From Arthrobacter_B sp038069765 (GTDB lineage: Bacteria; Actinomycetota; Actinomycetes; Actinomycetales; Micrococcaceae), in assembly GCF_038069765.1 (NCBI RefSeq), contig NZ_JBBPFS010000008.1, positions 96,719 through 160,718 of the forward strand: a DNA stretch of 64,000 nt, in the 5' to 3' direction. Shown here piece by piece: positions 9,368 through 17,929 of this stretch. Numbering within the stretch: the stretch's first letter is position 1; every line of letters begins with the position of its first letter. The notes under the pieces were generated by a model that did no database searches, had not been told where the DNA came from, and worked only from the letters and a program-made list of their open reading frames with translations. The position numbers and the translations under genes are program-made.

Positions 9368-10690
9368 TCAGGCCGCCATTTCGCGTACGTCAATCTTGCC
9401 GGTTACTGCTGCGGAGATGAGGGCGGAGCGGCGCTCTCGAAGCAGCGAAATGGCCTGCTGCGCCTTCAACGCGAGGGTATCGAGTTGTTTCGTCCTGCCG
9501 TCGAGGTATCGGGCTATTTCGCCCTGCTCACTAAGGGGTGGTACCGCTAGATCGACCGTAAGAAAGTCAGAATAGGAGAGGTTTTGCATACTGGAGCTGG
9601 CGCCTACGCGGCGAAATTGTATTTGTGAGCGGTATCCATCTGTTTTAGTCCACCAGTACATGAACCGCGTATTTGCCTCTTTGAATTCGATTTGCCATAG
9701 CTTGTCTGAGAGGAAAAGCGTAGGTATGTCGGTTTCTGGCACACCGGTTGATCCAACGAGGTCTGGCGTGTTCGCGCGGTTTACGATGAGGGTTCCGCCC
9801 CGCACGGGGCACGTCGCCCGGTCGACGTCTTCGGGTACCACGGTCTTACTGGAACTAGCCAAAAAGTACCCCTTGGATACGGCACCAGTTTTAAGGACGC
9901 CTATATGTCCTGAGCCGGCGGGGACATCCGTTCCGTTGACGCTCGTCCCTGATTCCTGCTTTGGATGCGTCCACTTTATTCGCGAAGCCGTCCAATGGAT
10001 GGGCGATGCTGGAACCCAAGGGATGCCAGAAGGCTTGGTGGGAACTGAGTGGCCGAGCCCCTTCGTGACGGCTTGGGTGATGATGGCCTGGCGCTTCTCG
10101 GCCAGCAACTCGATGAGTCGCTCCTGTTTCGCGGTCAGCTCATCAATCTTCGCCGTCTCGCGGTCGAGATAATGGACAATCGATTCTTGAGTTGTTACAG
10201 ACGGCAGAACTATGGGAAGCCATTTGAGGTCCCAGAATTGCATGGACTGGCGTAGACCGCCACCCATCGAATAGAAGACCTTTTGAAGGTCGTAAGACCG
10301 GAGTAAATATGAGAGGAAGCGAGGACCGACCTGAGTCGGACTCAGCGCTAGATAGGCGGAGGTTATAATTCCCCGCTCTGGAACAATGGCGGAACGAAGG
10401 CTGCGTTTATCGTTCTGGAGGTCCGTTAATCGCAGGACTATGTCATCTTGTCGAACTATTTGATAGGTGCTGAACGAGGCAGGAAGCAAACCACCCACGG
10501 CATTGATATCTTTGCGGATGATTCGGCCATAGCTGAGTGAGAGCAAGTTGGTCTCGCTGTCCTCAGAATTTTTCGACCTGCTTTCATGAGCGACCGAAAA
10601 GAGGGGGCTGACATTCCATTCCTTGGGTATGGCGCCCACCCACGGTATTTTTGAGTCCTTGTATTCCGAGTACGGCGACACTCCCTTCAC
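9368..10690 (-). CDS. hsdS: Type I restriction-modification specificity subunit S (HsdS)
   Basis: This 440-residue HsdS defines the target sequence for both methylation and restriction. Two target-recognition domains are arranged as usual: the N-terminal half begins SKIPWVGAIPKEWNVSPLF, and the second begins SGIPWVPASPIHWTASRIK. Each is followed by a helical spacer (YLDRETAKIDELTAKQERLIELLAEKRQAII and YLDGRTKQLDTLALKAQQAISLLRERRSALI). The start codon overlaps the hsdM stop by 4 nt (ATGA). The recognition domains are visibly less GC-rich than the conserved spacers (line 9661-9720 has 27 G/C of 60), as expected for horizontally exchanged specificity segments. The recognised DNA sequence cannot be predicted by eye. 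Confidence 0.93.
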   Translation of the reverse strand: MKGVSPYSEYKDSKIPWVGAIPKEWNVSPLFSVAHESRSKNSEDSETNLLSLSYGRIIRKDINAVGGLLPASFSTYQIVRQDDIVLRLTDLQNDKRSLRSAIVPERGIITSAYLALSPTQVGPRFLSYLLRSYDLQKVFYSMGGGLRQSMQFWDLKWLPIVLPSVTTQESIVHYLDRETAKIDELTAKQERLIELLAEKRQAIITQAVTKGLGHSVPTKPSGIPWVPASPIHWTASRIKWTHPKQESGTSVNGTDVPAGSGHIGVLKTGAVSKGYFLASSSKTVVPEDVDRATCPVRGGTLIVNRANTPDLVGSTGVPETDIPTLFLSDKLWQIEFKEANTRFMYWWTKTDGYRSQIQFRRVGASSSMQNLSYSDFLTVDLAVPPLSEQGEIARYLDGRTKQLDTLALKAQQAISLLRERRSALISAAVTGKIDVREMAA

Positions 10691-12708
10691 TGCTCAACCT
10701 CTGTAAGCAGATCCGTGATCTCGCTGATGATTTTGGTGAGGTCGGCATCGATCTCCTCCAATGGGCGGGGCGCAAGGTACTTGTAGAAGTGTCGCGTGAA
10801 TGGAATCTCGTAACCTATCTTGGTTTTCGACTCGTCGATCCAGGCATTTGGAACGTGGGGGAGGACCTCACGCTCGAAGTACGTTTGGATGTCTTCGTTC
10901 AGCGGCACGTTCTCGGTGTCGCGGAGATCAGGGTCCGCCTCAGGCTTGCCTTTGGGCCCGGTGCAGATGTCCGCGGTTTCATCACGTTCGGATAGGGCAG
11001 CGAGCACCGCTTTGAAAACCGGCGCCGGCAGCTTTAGGCCAGTACCGTTCAGCAGAGGTTTCAGAATCTTTAGGAACTCTTCACGATTCTTGTACACCCG
11101 GCCGGTTTCCTCGGCAGCAGACCGCAGTGTCTTTTCGAGGAGCTCCTGGTCATTATGCGCCAGTTTGAGGACAGGTCTCTGCGCCAGGGCCGCATCGACC
11201 CGCTCGGATGTGAACGCGAAGTTCAGCCGCAGTGGGCGTTCGACCGTGATGGTGGAGTAGCCGAAGTCCCGGTTGTCGAAGATCTTGGAGGTCTCGCCGT
11301 CGTTTTCGAATGCTCCGTAGAGCTGGACGATCCGGTTGATGTCCTCCGGGCCGAGTTCCTTGCGCTTTGAGCCGAGACTCTTGCGCATCTTGCGGTAGAA
11401 CTCGACACCGTTGATCAGCTGGATCGTCCCCTCACGGCCCGGGGCTTTCTGCTTCTTGGCGTTGGACAGGATCCAGACGTAGGTGGCGATGCCGGTGTTG
11501 TAGAACATATCCGTCGGCAGGGCGATGATCGCCGAAACGAGGTCATTCTCGATCAGGTAGCGGCGAATCTCGGACTCGCCGGATCCGGCGCCGCCGGTGA
11601 ACAGGGGGCTGCCGTTGAGGACGATGCCGATCCGGGAACCGCCTTCGTGCACCGGTCGCATCTTCTTCACCAGGTGGAGCAGGAAGAGCAGCGACCCGTC
11701 GCTGACGCGGGGAAGTCCCGGGCCGAAGCGGCCGTCGAATCCGTGCAGCTCGTGTTCGCGCTGGATCTGCGGTTGGATCTTCTTCCATTCCACCCCGAAC
11801 GGCGGATTGGAGAGCATAAAGTCGAACTGCTGACCAATGTTCTGATCATTGGCCAAGGTGTCGCCGACAGAAATCTTCGAAATGTCTTGGCCCTTGATTA
11901 GCAGGTCAGCCTTGCAGATGGCGTAGGACTCGTCGTTGATTTCCTGGCCGTAGGCGACCAGTGAGGCACTCGGGTTGTGTTCGTGCAGGTGCTCCTGGGC
12001 GACTGTGAGCATTCCGCCGGTTCCGGCGGTGGGGTCGTAAATGCTGCGCACGATACCCGGTTTTGTGAGGACTTCGTCGTCGTAGTTCAGCAGCAGCTTG
12101 ACCATCAGCTGGATGACCTCGCGGGGGGTGAAATGCTCACCGGCGGTCTCATTGGAGGCTTCAGCGAAGCGGCGGATGAGCTCCTCGAACATCAGGCCCA
12201 TCTCAATGTTGCTGATGGTGGCCGGGTGCAGATCGATTGTGTCGAAGGCCTTGGTTACGTGGTAGAGCAGGTCCGCCGCATCGAGCTTCTCGAGTGTTTT
12301 GTAGAACTCGAAGCGTTCGAAGATGTCGCGGGTGTTCTCCGAGAATCCCTGGACGTAGTTCTCGATGTTCGCCCTGATGTTGCTGGGGTCATTCAGCAGA
12401 CGTTGAAAATTGAAGGGCGACGTATTGAAGAAGCTGTACCCGGAGGCCTTCTGCAGGAAGGTGTCCAGCGGAATGTTCAGGTCCTTCTTTGCCTCCTGCT
12501 CCGCGAGGACCGCTTCCTTGGTCTCCTCCAGGACGCAGTCGAGGCGGCGCAGGATGGTGAAGGGCAGAATCACCGACCCGTACTGTGCGGGTTTGTAGGT
12601 GCCCCGCAGGATATTTGCGATGCTCCACACCAGGTTGGCGTTGTTGTTGCCGGCCACTGCTACCACTTTCTGTGCTGGCGGCAGGAGACTGATTGCTTGA
12701 CTGGTCAT
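10687..12708 (-). CDS. hsdM: Type I restriction-modification DNA methyltransferase subunit M (HsdM)
   Basis: This 673-residue N6-adenine methyltransferase is the first gene of the operon. The N-terminal HsdM helical domain (ILRGTYKPAQYGSVILPFTILRRLD) precedes the methyltransferase domain. That domain shows motif I DPTAGTGGML and catalytic motif IV NPPF at about residues 300-304 (SNPPFGVEW). It methylates the host target together with HsdS and is required for HsdR assembly. A Shine-Dalgarno-like AGGGG lies ~7 nt before the ATG. A weak TTGGCC-17 nt-TAATCG promoter can be read on the minus strand between about 12730 and 12770 (low certainty). The C-terminal ~150 residues are the usual extension of this HsdM subclass. 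Confidence 0.95.
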   Translation of the reverse strand: MTSQAISLLPPAQKVVAVAGNNNANLVWSIANILRGTYKPAQYGSVILPFTILRRLDCVLEETKEAVLAEQEAKKDLNIPLDTFLQKASGYSFFNTSPFNFQRLLNDPSNIRANIENYVQGFSENTRDIFERFEFYKTLEKLDAADLLYHVTKAFDTIDLHPATISNIEMGLMFEELIRRFAEASNETAGEHFTPREVIQLMVKLLLNYDDEVLTKPGIVRSIYDPTAGTGGMLTVAQEHLHEHNPSASLVAYGQEINDESYAICKADLLIKGQDISKISVGDTLANDQNIGQQFDFMLSNPPFGVEWKKIQPQIQREHELHGFDGRFGPGLPRVSDGSLLFLLHLVKKMRPVHEGGSRIGIVLNGSPLFTGGAGSGESEIRRYLIENDLVSAIIALPTDMFYNTGIATYVWILSNAKKQKAPGREGTIQLINGVEFYRKMRKSLGSKRKELGPEDINRIVQLYGAFENDGETSKIFDNRDFGYSTITVERPLRLNFAFTSERVDAALAQRPVLKLAHNDQELLEKTLRSAAEETGRVYKNREEFLKILKPLLNGTGLKLPAPVFKAVLAALSERDETADICTGPKGKPEADPDLRDTENVPLNEDIQTYFEREVLPHVPNAWIDESKTKIGYEIPFTRHFYKYLAPRPLEEIDADLTKIISEITDLLTEVEQ

Positions 12709-13237
12709 CGCGGAGCCCCTGCCGTGCAGCGATTATTGATGTCGCACGTATAGGCCAATTGTACGGTCGAGGAAGCTCCGGCATGTCGCCGTCGAAACAG
12801 GGGGCTATGGGCCCTCAGAGACGCTATTACATCCGTTACCGTCCGCCGCCTACGCCTCCCCTCCAATCCGGATCACGGCCAACTTCCCCTCAACCGATCT
12901 GGACAACGCCCGAGCACCCCCAGTTAAACCGGATGGCATGGCACAGATCCTCATCCCGAAGTCTGACGGGACCTTCCTGCGAGCCGGACCTAGCCGGCTA
13001 CTCGGATGTGGAACTTCAGCACATCCTCGTCTAAGACACAAAGCTGACCCCAACGGGTAGGGCGCTCGTGGAGGGCAGGCTGACCGGCAACGCCCGACGT
13101 GTATTGACGACTACGGTGCACGCCGTCAGTAGTAGAGCCAATGATCTGACAGCAGTCTTAGCTGCATGAACTCAACCAATCCCTGTCGAACTGTCATCGG
13201 GATCCCAGGGACCAGATAGTCTTTGGAAAAGATTTCG
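12709..13237. other. Intergenic gap between hsdM and the lipoprotein gene
   Basis: This stretch of more than 500 bp contains the probable hsdM promoter on its left edge and no gene I can support. The open frames inside it have no ribosome-binding site and no domain signature. Codon-position GC bias is weak, unlike real genes of this window. It marks the right border of the defence island. Confidence 0.4.
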
Positions 13238-13243
13238 TATACT
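13238..13243 (+). promoter_or_regulatory. Candidate -10 box (TATACT) for the lipoprotein gene
   Basis: A close match to the TATAAT consensus lies 11 nt before the ATG at 13255, with a GGGGG run at 13246-13250 between them. If it is used, transcription would begin within or just after the G-run, leaving a very short leader. No good -35 hexamer was found. Confidence 0.4.
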
Positions 13244-13254
13244 TTGGGGGAATA

Positions 13255-13800
13255 ATGCGAAAGCAGCATGTTTTGGGATTGTTAGTTCTTGGTGCAATTG
13301 CATTAGCCGGTTGCTCTTCGGAGGGCGGGCCATCCGCCGAAAATCAACCGGCGCCTTCCACCGCAACTGTAATCAGTCCGGAGACAACGTCCTCAGCTGA
13401 GGAACCGGCTGAAGTGCCGCCCGAGCCGGTAGGGGCATTGACCGTTGCTGAGCGACTTCAGGCTGCCATCCCTTCGGTCTCGTCGGTTACAGAAGTGACC
13501 GAAAACAATGACTCAAACAACCTGATCGGGCGTCCCGGGCAGTATATGACGGCAGCGTGGGTTGCAGATGCTTCGGCTGACCCCACGCAGACGGGCATTG
13601 ACGGCGGAGCGGTGGTAGAGGTTTTTGCAAATGCTGAAGATGCTCAAAGCCGCTCGACCTATATTCAGGACACATTGCGCAGCATGGGGCCGGCCTTCGG
13701 GACTGCGTACCACTACTTCGATGGAAGTGTTCTTCTCCGGGTCTCGGGAGTAATAGTGCCGAGTCAAGCTGCGCTTTACGAGCAGGCGTTCGTGGGTTAG
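13255..13800 (+). CDS. Exported lipoprotein of unknown function
   Basis: The 181-residue product begins with a lipoprotein signal peptide: basic MRKQH, a hydrophobic stretch and the lipobox ALAGC, with Cys20 as the lipidation site. A Ser/Thr/Pro/Glu-rich linker (about residues 21-60) leads to a small folded domain of ~110 residues that I do not recognise. The domain contains a GQYMTAAWVAD segment and a DGGAVVEVFANAEDAQSRSTYI segment, a pattern seen in small actinobacterial cell-envelope lipoproteins. It stands alone between the defence island and a degenerate TPR fragment. The start is supported by GGGGG 4 nt upstream. Confidence 0.8.
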   Translation: MRKQHVLGLLVLGAIALAGCSSEGGPSAENQPAPSTATVISPETTSSAEEPAEVPPEPVGALTVAERLQAAIPSVSSVTEVTENNDSNNLIGRPGQYMTAAWVADASADPTQTGIDGGAVVEVFANAEDAQSRSTYIQDTLRSMGPAFGTAYHYFDGSVLLRVSGVIVPSQAALYEQAFVG

Positions 13801-13955
13801 CTGTAATTCCCAGAGCGGTTGCGAAAGCGGCGGTTGAGGAAGGGCACTATTGAACCTGGCTGAATTTCCTGAACCCTTGAAGCGCGACAATGGAGGAGTC
13901 ACTTCGTTCCAGGCGTGCTGCCTCTAGTAATGTCACAAGAAGGTCGCTGCCCCGC

Positions 13956-14246
13956 TCAATCTTGGAGATCCGCGAGGTGCTCGCGCAGTCCCGGGTACGC
14001 GCTGTTCTCAGCGAGCACCTTCTCGAAGTCTTTCCTGGCCATCGAACGCTTGCCTTCGCGGAGATAGGTCAGCGCCCGCTCAATGAGGGTGCGATGCCGC
14101 AGATCCGCCGGACGGGATCGAATCCGGAGTGCCTCTTTGAACGAGGCACGTGCGGGTCCGGATTCGGACCCTGCCCCACCTTCTGCAAGGATGGCAGTAA
14201 GGCTACTGATAAAGGAGATCCCGTGCAGAACGAAATGCAGGAACAT
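13956..14246 (-). pseudogene. Possible remnant of a tetratricopeptide-repeat protein (C-terminal part)
   Basis: The minus strand encodes a helical TPR-like segment (FKEALRIRSRPADLRHRTLIERAL, then YLREGKRSMARKDFEKVLAENSAYPGLREHL) that looks like the last repeats of a longer TPR protein. The N-terminal part is missing, and the upstream residues (FLHFVLHGISF) come from the antisense of the gene starting at 14223. No ribosome-binding site is apparent. This is best read as a 5'-truncated relic, though a short live protein cannot be excluded. Confidence 0.4.
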
Positions 14247-14579
14247 CCCGCTGACGAGAACGCCCCGTCCACTAAGCGGACCACCCCGCTGATGAACATC
14301 CCGGCGGCGGACATCGTCGATGCCGGAGCATCAGCAGCCAGGCCGCGGGACGTGGACCCGGCCGAGGTCGCGATCCTGGCCGAAGCCGAAGACCCGGGCA
14401 CCACCGGCCTGCGGCTGCAGGAACTGGCCACCGACGAGCCCAAGGCCCGCCCCGCCGTCGCCGCCAATCCGGCCGCCGGACCCGAACTGCTCAAATGGTT
14501 GGGCGGGCTCGACGATCCCGCCGTGAACGAGGCACTCCGCCGCCGCAAGCAGGCCCAGCAGGCTGAAAGCGGCCACTAA
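14223..14579 (+). CDS. Small protein with a variant-leucine-rich-repeat-like module
   Basis: The GTG at 14223 is chosen because AAAGGAG (14211-14217) lies 5 nt before it; upstream in-frame sequence overlaps the TPR remnant and is not protein-like. The product has 118 residues and no membrane segment. After a polar N-terminus, residues ~58-110 form a helical module (LRLQELATDEPKARPAVAAN, then LLKWLGGLDDPAVNEAL) of the kind annotated as variant leucine-rich repeat. Almost the same module ends the zinc-ribbon membrane protein at 44283-46334 (LQELAANHPQTRPAVAAN, LLTWLGQLGDPAVDQAL). It is probably a protein-interaction unit. A strong terminator follows directly. Confidence 0.75.
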   Translation: MQNEMQEHPADENAPSTKRTTPLMNIPAADIVDAGASAARPRDVDPAEVAILAEAEDPGTTGLRLQELATDEPKARPAVAANPAAGPELLKWLGGLDDPAVNEALRRRKQAQQAESGH

Positions 14580-14590
14580 GTTTCTAGACT

Positions 14591-14623
14591 GTGGAGGGAC
14601 GGACAATAAGTCCGCCCCTCCAC
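14591..14623 (+). terminator. Intrinsic terminator-like hairpin
   Basis: The arms 14591-14604 and 14610-14623 pair over 14 positions with one A-C mismatch and a 5-nt AATAA loop, followed by an AT-rich ATTTATAT stretch. It lies 11 nt after the stop of the LRV-module gene. Confidence 0.8.
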
Positions 14624-14712
14624 ATTTATATGCGCTGCGTTCCAGCAAAGCGCATCGAACAAAACCCCGGCAGCCTGCAGCGAAGCAGGCTGGATATTCC
14701 AAGGAGAACCAC

Positions 14713-15975
14713 ATGTTTCCCGCCACCTCCGCACCAAACGCCGCCAACTACGGGGTGTACTCGGAGGTCGGGAAACTGCGCAAGGTCCTCGTCTGCGCCC
14801 CGGGGCTGGCCCATGAACGGCTCACCCCCACCAACCGTGAAGACCTGCTCTTCGACGACGTGATGTGGGTGGAAAACGCCCAGCGCGACCACCTGGACTT
14901 CGTGAACAAGATGCGCAGCCGCGGCGTGGACGTGGTGGAACTGCACGACCTGCTGGGCTCCACCATGGACATTCCCGAGGCGCGGACCTGGCTGCTGGAC
15001 CGCAAGATCATCGCCAACCGGGTCGGACTGGGCCTGGTGCCCGGCACCCGGGCCTTCCTGGACTCACTCAGCGGGCCGGAACTGGCGCGGATCCTCATTG
15101 GCGGGCTCACGACGTCGGACCTTCCCGATGACTACCTCTCCGGCTACGTCGGCCTGGTCCGGGAATCCCTGGGCCGGCCCGAATACCTGCTGCCGCCGCT
15201 GCCCAACACCCTCTACACCCGCGACACCACGTGCTGGATCAACGGGGGACTGACGCTGAACCCGCTGTACTGGCCGGCCCGCCACGACGAGACCCTGCTG
15301 ATGCAGGCCATCTACCGGTTCCATCCGGACTACACGGGCTCTCGAATCTGGTGGGGCGACGCGGAACTGGACTGGGGCCAGGCCTCCCTGGAGGGCGGCG
15401 ACGTGATGCCGGTGGGCAACGGCACCGTGCTGATCGGCATGAGCGAACGCACCTCCCGGCAGGCCATCACCCAGCTCGCGCAGGCGCTGTTCCAGGCGAA
15501 GACCGCCGAGCGGATCGTGGTCGCGGGCATGCCCAAGCTGCGCGCCGCCATGCACCTGGACACCGTCTTCACCTTCGCCGACCGGGACCTGGCCACCATC
15601 CATCCGGCCATCGTGGACGGCATTCATGCCTTCACCATCCACCCCTCCGACAAGGCTCCGGGCCTGGAAGTGCGCGACGAGCGGGACCGCCGCTTCGTTG
15701 ACGTCGTCGCCGAATCGATGGGCTACCGGCAGCTGCGCCTGGTCGAGACCGCGGGGGACTACTACGCCTCCGAGCGCCAGCAGTGGGACAGCGCGAATAA
15801 CGCCGTCGCACTGGAGCCCGGGGTGGTGCTCACCTATGACCGCAACACCCAGACGAACGCGGCGCTGCGCAACGCCGGCGTCGAGGTTATCCCGATCGTG
15901 GGTGCCGAGCTCGGCCGGGGCCGCGGCGGCGGGCACTGCATGACCTGCCCGATCATCCGCGACGGGATCGGCTAA
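14713..15975 (+). CDS. arcA: Arginine deiminase
   Basis: The 420-residue protein hydrolyses L-arginine to citrulline and ammonia, the first step of the arginine deiminase pathway, in the cytoplasm. The family fingerprint is complete. GVYSEVGKLRKVLVCAPG stands near the N-terminus, and LEGGDVMPVGNG carries the active-site Glu/Asp. FTFADRD follows, and GRGGGHCMTCP at the C-terminus carries the nucleophilic Cys (about residue 409). An AAGGAG lies 8-9 nt before the ATG. A small hairpin (14672-14679 pairing with 14686-14693) sits ~20 nt upstream. No arcB, arcC or arcD is adjacent, so the partner steps must be encoded elsewhere or the enzyme serves nitrogen supply or pH homeostasis alone (inference). 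The stop overlaps the convergent EamA gene by 4 nt. Confidence 0.96.
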   Translation: MFPATSAPNAANYGVYSEVGKLRKVLVCAPGLAHERLTPTNREDLLFDDVMWVENAQRDHLDFVNKMRSRGVDVVELHDLLGSTMDIPEARTWLLDRKIIANRVGLGLVPGTRAFLDSLSGPELARILIGGLTTSDLPDDYLSGYVGLVRESLGRPEYLLPPLPNTLYTRDTTCWINGGLTLNPLYWPARHDETLLMQAIYRFHPDYTGSRIWWGDAELDWGQASLEGGDVMPVGNGTVLIGMSERTSRQAITQLAQALFQAKTAERIVVAGMPKLRAAMHLDTVFTFADRDLATIHPAIVDGIHAFTIHPSDKAPGLEVRDERDRRFVDVVAESMGYRQLRLVETAGDYYASERQQWDSANNAVALEPGVVLTYDRNTQTNAALRNAGVEVIPIVGAELGRGRGGGHCMTCPIIRDGIG

Positions 15976-16955
15976 GGACTAACGACGACGGCGGCCGTCC
16001 GCCGCCGCGGCAGCGTCGCCACCGCGACACCCGCTAGGGCCAGCGCCCCGCCGAACAGCGCCGCAACCGGCGGCACCTCACGGAGCAGCAGCCAGGACAG
16101 CAGCACCACCACGGCCGGCACCGCATAGGTGGTGGCGGCCGTGCGGCCGGCGCTGAACCGCGCCAGGACATAGCCCCAGGTGGTGAACGCGATCGCCGTG
16201 GGGAAGATCCCGAGGTACACCACGGCCAGCGTGGAGGACAGCGGCGCCGCAGATAGCTCCCGGACCAGTTCGGGGAGGAACGGCAGGCAGGCCACGGCCG
16301 CGGCCAGGCACCCGATCCAGGTCATGGTGGCGGCGTCCACGTACTGCAGCAGCCGCTTCTGCAGGGTGGCCGCACCGCCGTAGAGCACGGCTGCGGTTAG
16401 GCCGAGACCAACGCCCACCGGATCGACGGTTCCGGTGGAGGTGGCGGCCGCAATGACGGCGACGCCGGCGAAGGCCACCAGCATGCCGATGATCAGCCGC
16501 CGCGGAAAGCCCTCGCCCAGCAGCAGTCCGGCGAGCACAGCCACGATCATGGGCGCCAGGTTCACCAGCAGTGCTGCGGTGCCGGCATCCAGGTGCCGTT
16601 CGGCCGCATTCAGCACCAGGTTGTACACCCCGAACCAGGCCAGCCCCCAGACGATCACGAGGGCCAGGATCCGGCCCCGGAGCCGTCCGTGCGCCGACTG
16701 GCCGCCCGGCCCGCCGGCGGCCGCCGCTTCAGCCACCCGGCGTCGTCGTCCCGCCACAGCGGCGATGACCATCAGGGCCACCGCCCCCACCGCGATTCGT
16801 CCCAGCGTGAGGGCGCCGGGGGAGTAGTCCGCACCGGCGGACCGGATGCCGACAAAGGCCGATGCCCACAGCACCACCGTCACCGCCATCGCGGCCCACA
16901 GGCGCGGAGTGGCGCCGCTGGAAACGGAAACGCTGCGGGAAGCTGTAGATGTCAT
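15972..16955 (-). CDS. EamA/DMT-family transporter
   Basis: The protein has about ten hydrophobic segments in two repeated halves, as in the drug/metabolite transporter superfamily. Typical pieces are AVTVVLWASAFVGIRSAGADYSPG at the start of the first EamA repeat and LVVYLGIFPTAIAFTTWGYVLAR-type residues near the end of the second (read here as AVVYLGIFPTAIAFTTWGYV). Such proteins usually export amino acids or other small metabolites across the cytoplasmic membrane. The start at 16955 is preferred over an in-frame ATG at 17009: GGGGAAG precedes it, and the longer form would run into the divergent LysR promoter. The divergent layout suggests control by that LysR regulator. Confidence 0.88.
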   Translation of the reverse strand: MTSTASRSVSVSSGATPRLWAAMAVTVVLWASAFVGIRSAGADYSPGALTLGRIAVGAVALMVIAAVAGRRRRVAEAAAAGGPGGQSAHGRLRGRILALVIVWGLAWFGVYNLVLNAAERHLDAGTAALLVNLAPMIVAVLAGLLLGEGFPRRLIIGMLVAFAGVAVIAAATSTGTVDPVGVGLGLTAAVLYGGAATLQKRLLQYVDAATMTWIGCLAAAVACLPFLPELVRELSAAPLSSTLAVVYLGIFPTAIAFTTWGYVLARFSAGRTAATTYAVPAVVVLLSWLLLREVPPVAALFGGALALAGVAVATLPRRRTAAVVVSP

Positions 16956-17024
16956 GCCTGTAGTCTTCCCCGCTGGTGGCTTTAGCACCAGTTCCGATTC
17001 TTGATCCACACTTCAGTACAGCTG

Positions 17025-17030
17025 TAGAGT
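17025..17030 (+). promoter_or_regulatory. Candidate -10 box (TAGAGT) of the LysR gene, leaderless start
   Basis: The hexamer ends 7 nt before the ATG at 17038, the spacing expected if transcription starts at the start codon. No Shine-Dalgarno sequence is visible. The 82-bp divergent interval 16956-17037 should hold both promoters and the LysR operator. Confidence 0.45.
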
Positions 17031-17037
17031 CAGCCGC

Positions 17038-17922
17038 ATGTTGGATGTGCACCGGCTTCGAATCTTCTCCTCCGTGGTGGCCAGCGGCTCCGTGGCCGCC
17101 GCCGCGGCCAACCTCGGGTACACGCCCTCGGCGGTCAGTCAGCACCTCACGATCCTGCAGCGCGAAACCGGCCTCACCCTCCTCGAGCGTGCCGGCCGCG
17201 GCCTGCGTCCGACGGCGGCGGGGCTGGCGGTGGCAGCGCAGGCGGAAGAGATCCTGGCCCGGCTCAGTGAGGCGGAGACGATGCTGTCCGATCTCCGGAC
17301 CGGACGCAACGGGCGGCTGTCCATGGCCTACTTCGCATCCGTCGGTGCCACCTGGATGCCCGAAGTGGCCCGGCGGCTGACCACCGACCTGCCCGGCGTC
17401 CGGCTGGAACTGCAGCTGCGCGACGACGTCGCTCTGGACCCGGAGGACCGTCCCGATATCCAGCTGGTGGTCGGACGCAAGGGGAGCATCACTCCGGGCA
17501 GCGGCTTCGACGCCCACCACCTGGTGGACGACCCCTACGTGGCGGTGCTGCCCGACCATCATCCCTTTGCCTGCCGGACGGAGATCGAGCTGGCGGAACT
17601 GGGCGGGGAACAGTGGGTGGACAACGACTTCGCCCACGGGCTGTGCCGGCTAAACCTGCTGGATGCCTGCGCGGCCGCGGGTTTCACCCCTACCTTCCAG
17701 ATCGAAGCCCACGACTATGCCACCGCCATCGCCTTTGTCAGCGCCGGCATCGGCATCACGGTGCTGCCGGCACTGAGCGCCCAGCAGCTGCCCGCCAACG
17801 TCCGCCGGATCCCGGTGGTTCGCCCCGCTCCCGTCCGCTCCATCTACGCGGTGGTGCGCCGCAGCATGGCCGGCACCGAACCGGTGCAGCTGGTCCTGGA
17901 GACCCTGTTGGCGGACCAATAG
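17038..17922 (+). CDS. LysR-family transcriptional regulator
   Basis: The 294-residue protein has an N-terminal winged helix-turn-helix (residues ~1-60: LDVHRLRIFSSVVASGSVAA, AANLGYTPSAVSQHLTILQR) and a C-terminal periplasmic-binding-like effector domain (about residues 90-290). It is divergently arranged with the EamA transporter, the classic LysR layout in which the regulator controls its neighbour and itself. The effector is unknown; by analogy with ArgP/LysG regulators of exporters it could be an amino acid (inference). The mRNA is probably leaderless. Confidence 0.93.
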   Translation: MLDVHRLRIFSSVVASGSVAAAAANLGYTPSAVSQHLTILQRETGLTLLERAGRGLRPTAAGLAVAAQAEEILARLSEAETMLSDLRTGRNGRLSMAYFASVGATWMPEVARRLTTDLPGVRLELQLRDDVALDPEDRPDIQLVVGRKGSITPGSGFDAHHLVDDPYVAVLPDHHPFACRTEIELAELGGEQWVDNDFAHGLCRLNLLDACAAAGFTPTFQIEAHDYATAIAFVSAGIGITVLPALSAQQLPANVRRIPVVRPAPVRSIYAVVRRSMAGTEPVQLVLETLLADQ

Positions 17923-17929
17923 GTGTCCG

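Noticed and set aside
11977..12753. 258-residue plus-strand open frame opposite hsdM
   Set aside because: It is the reverse complement of conserved HsdM codons, with no ribosome-binding site or domain.
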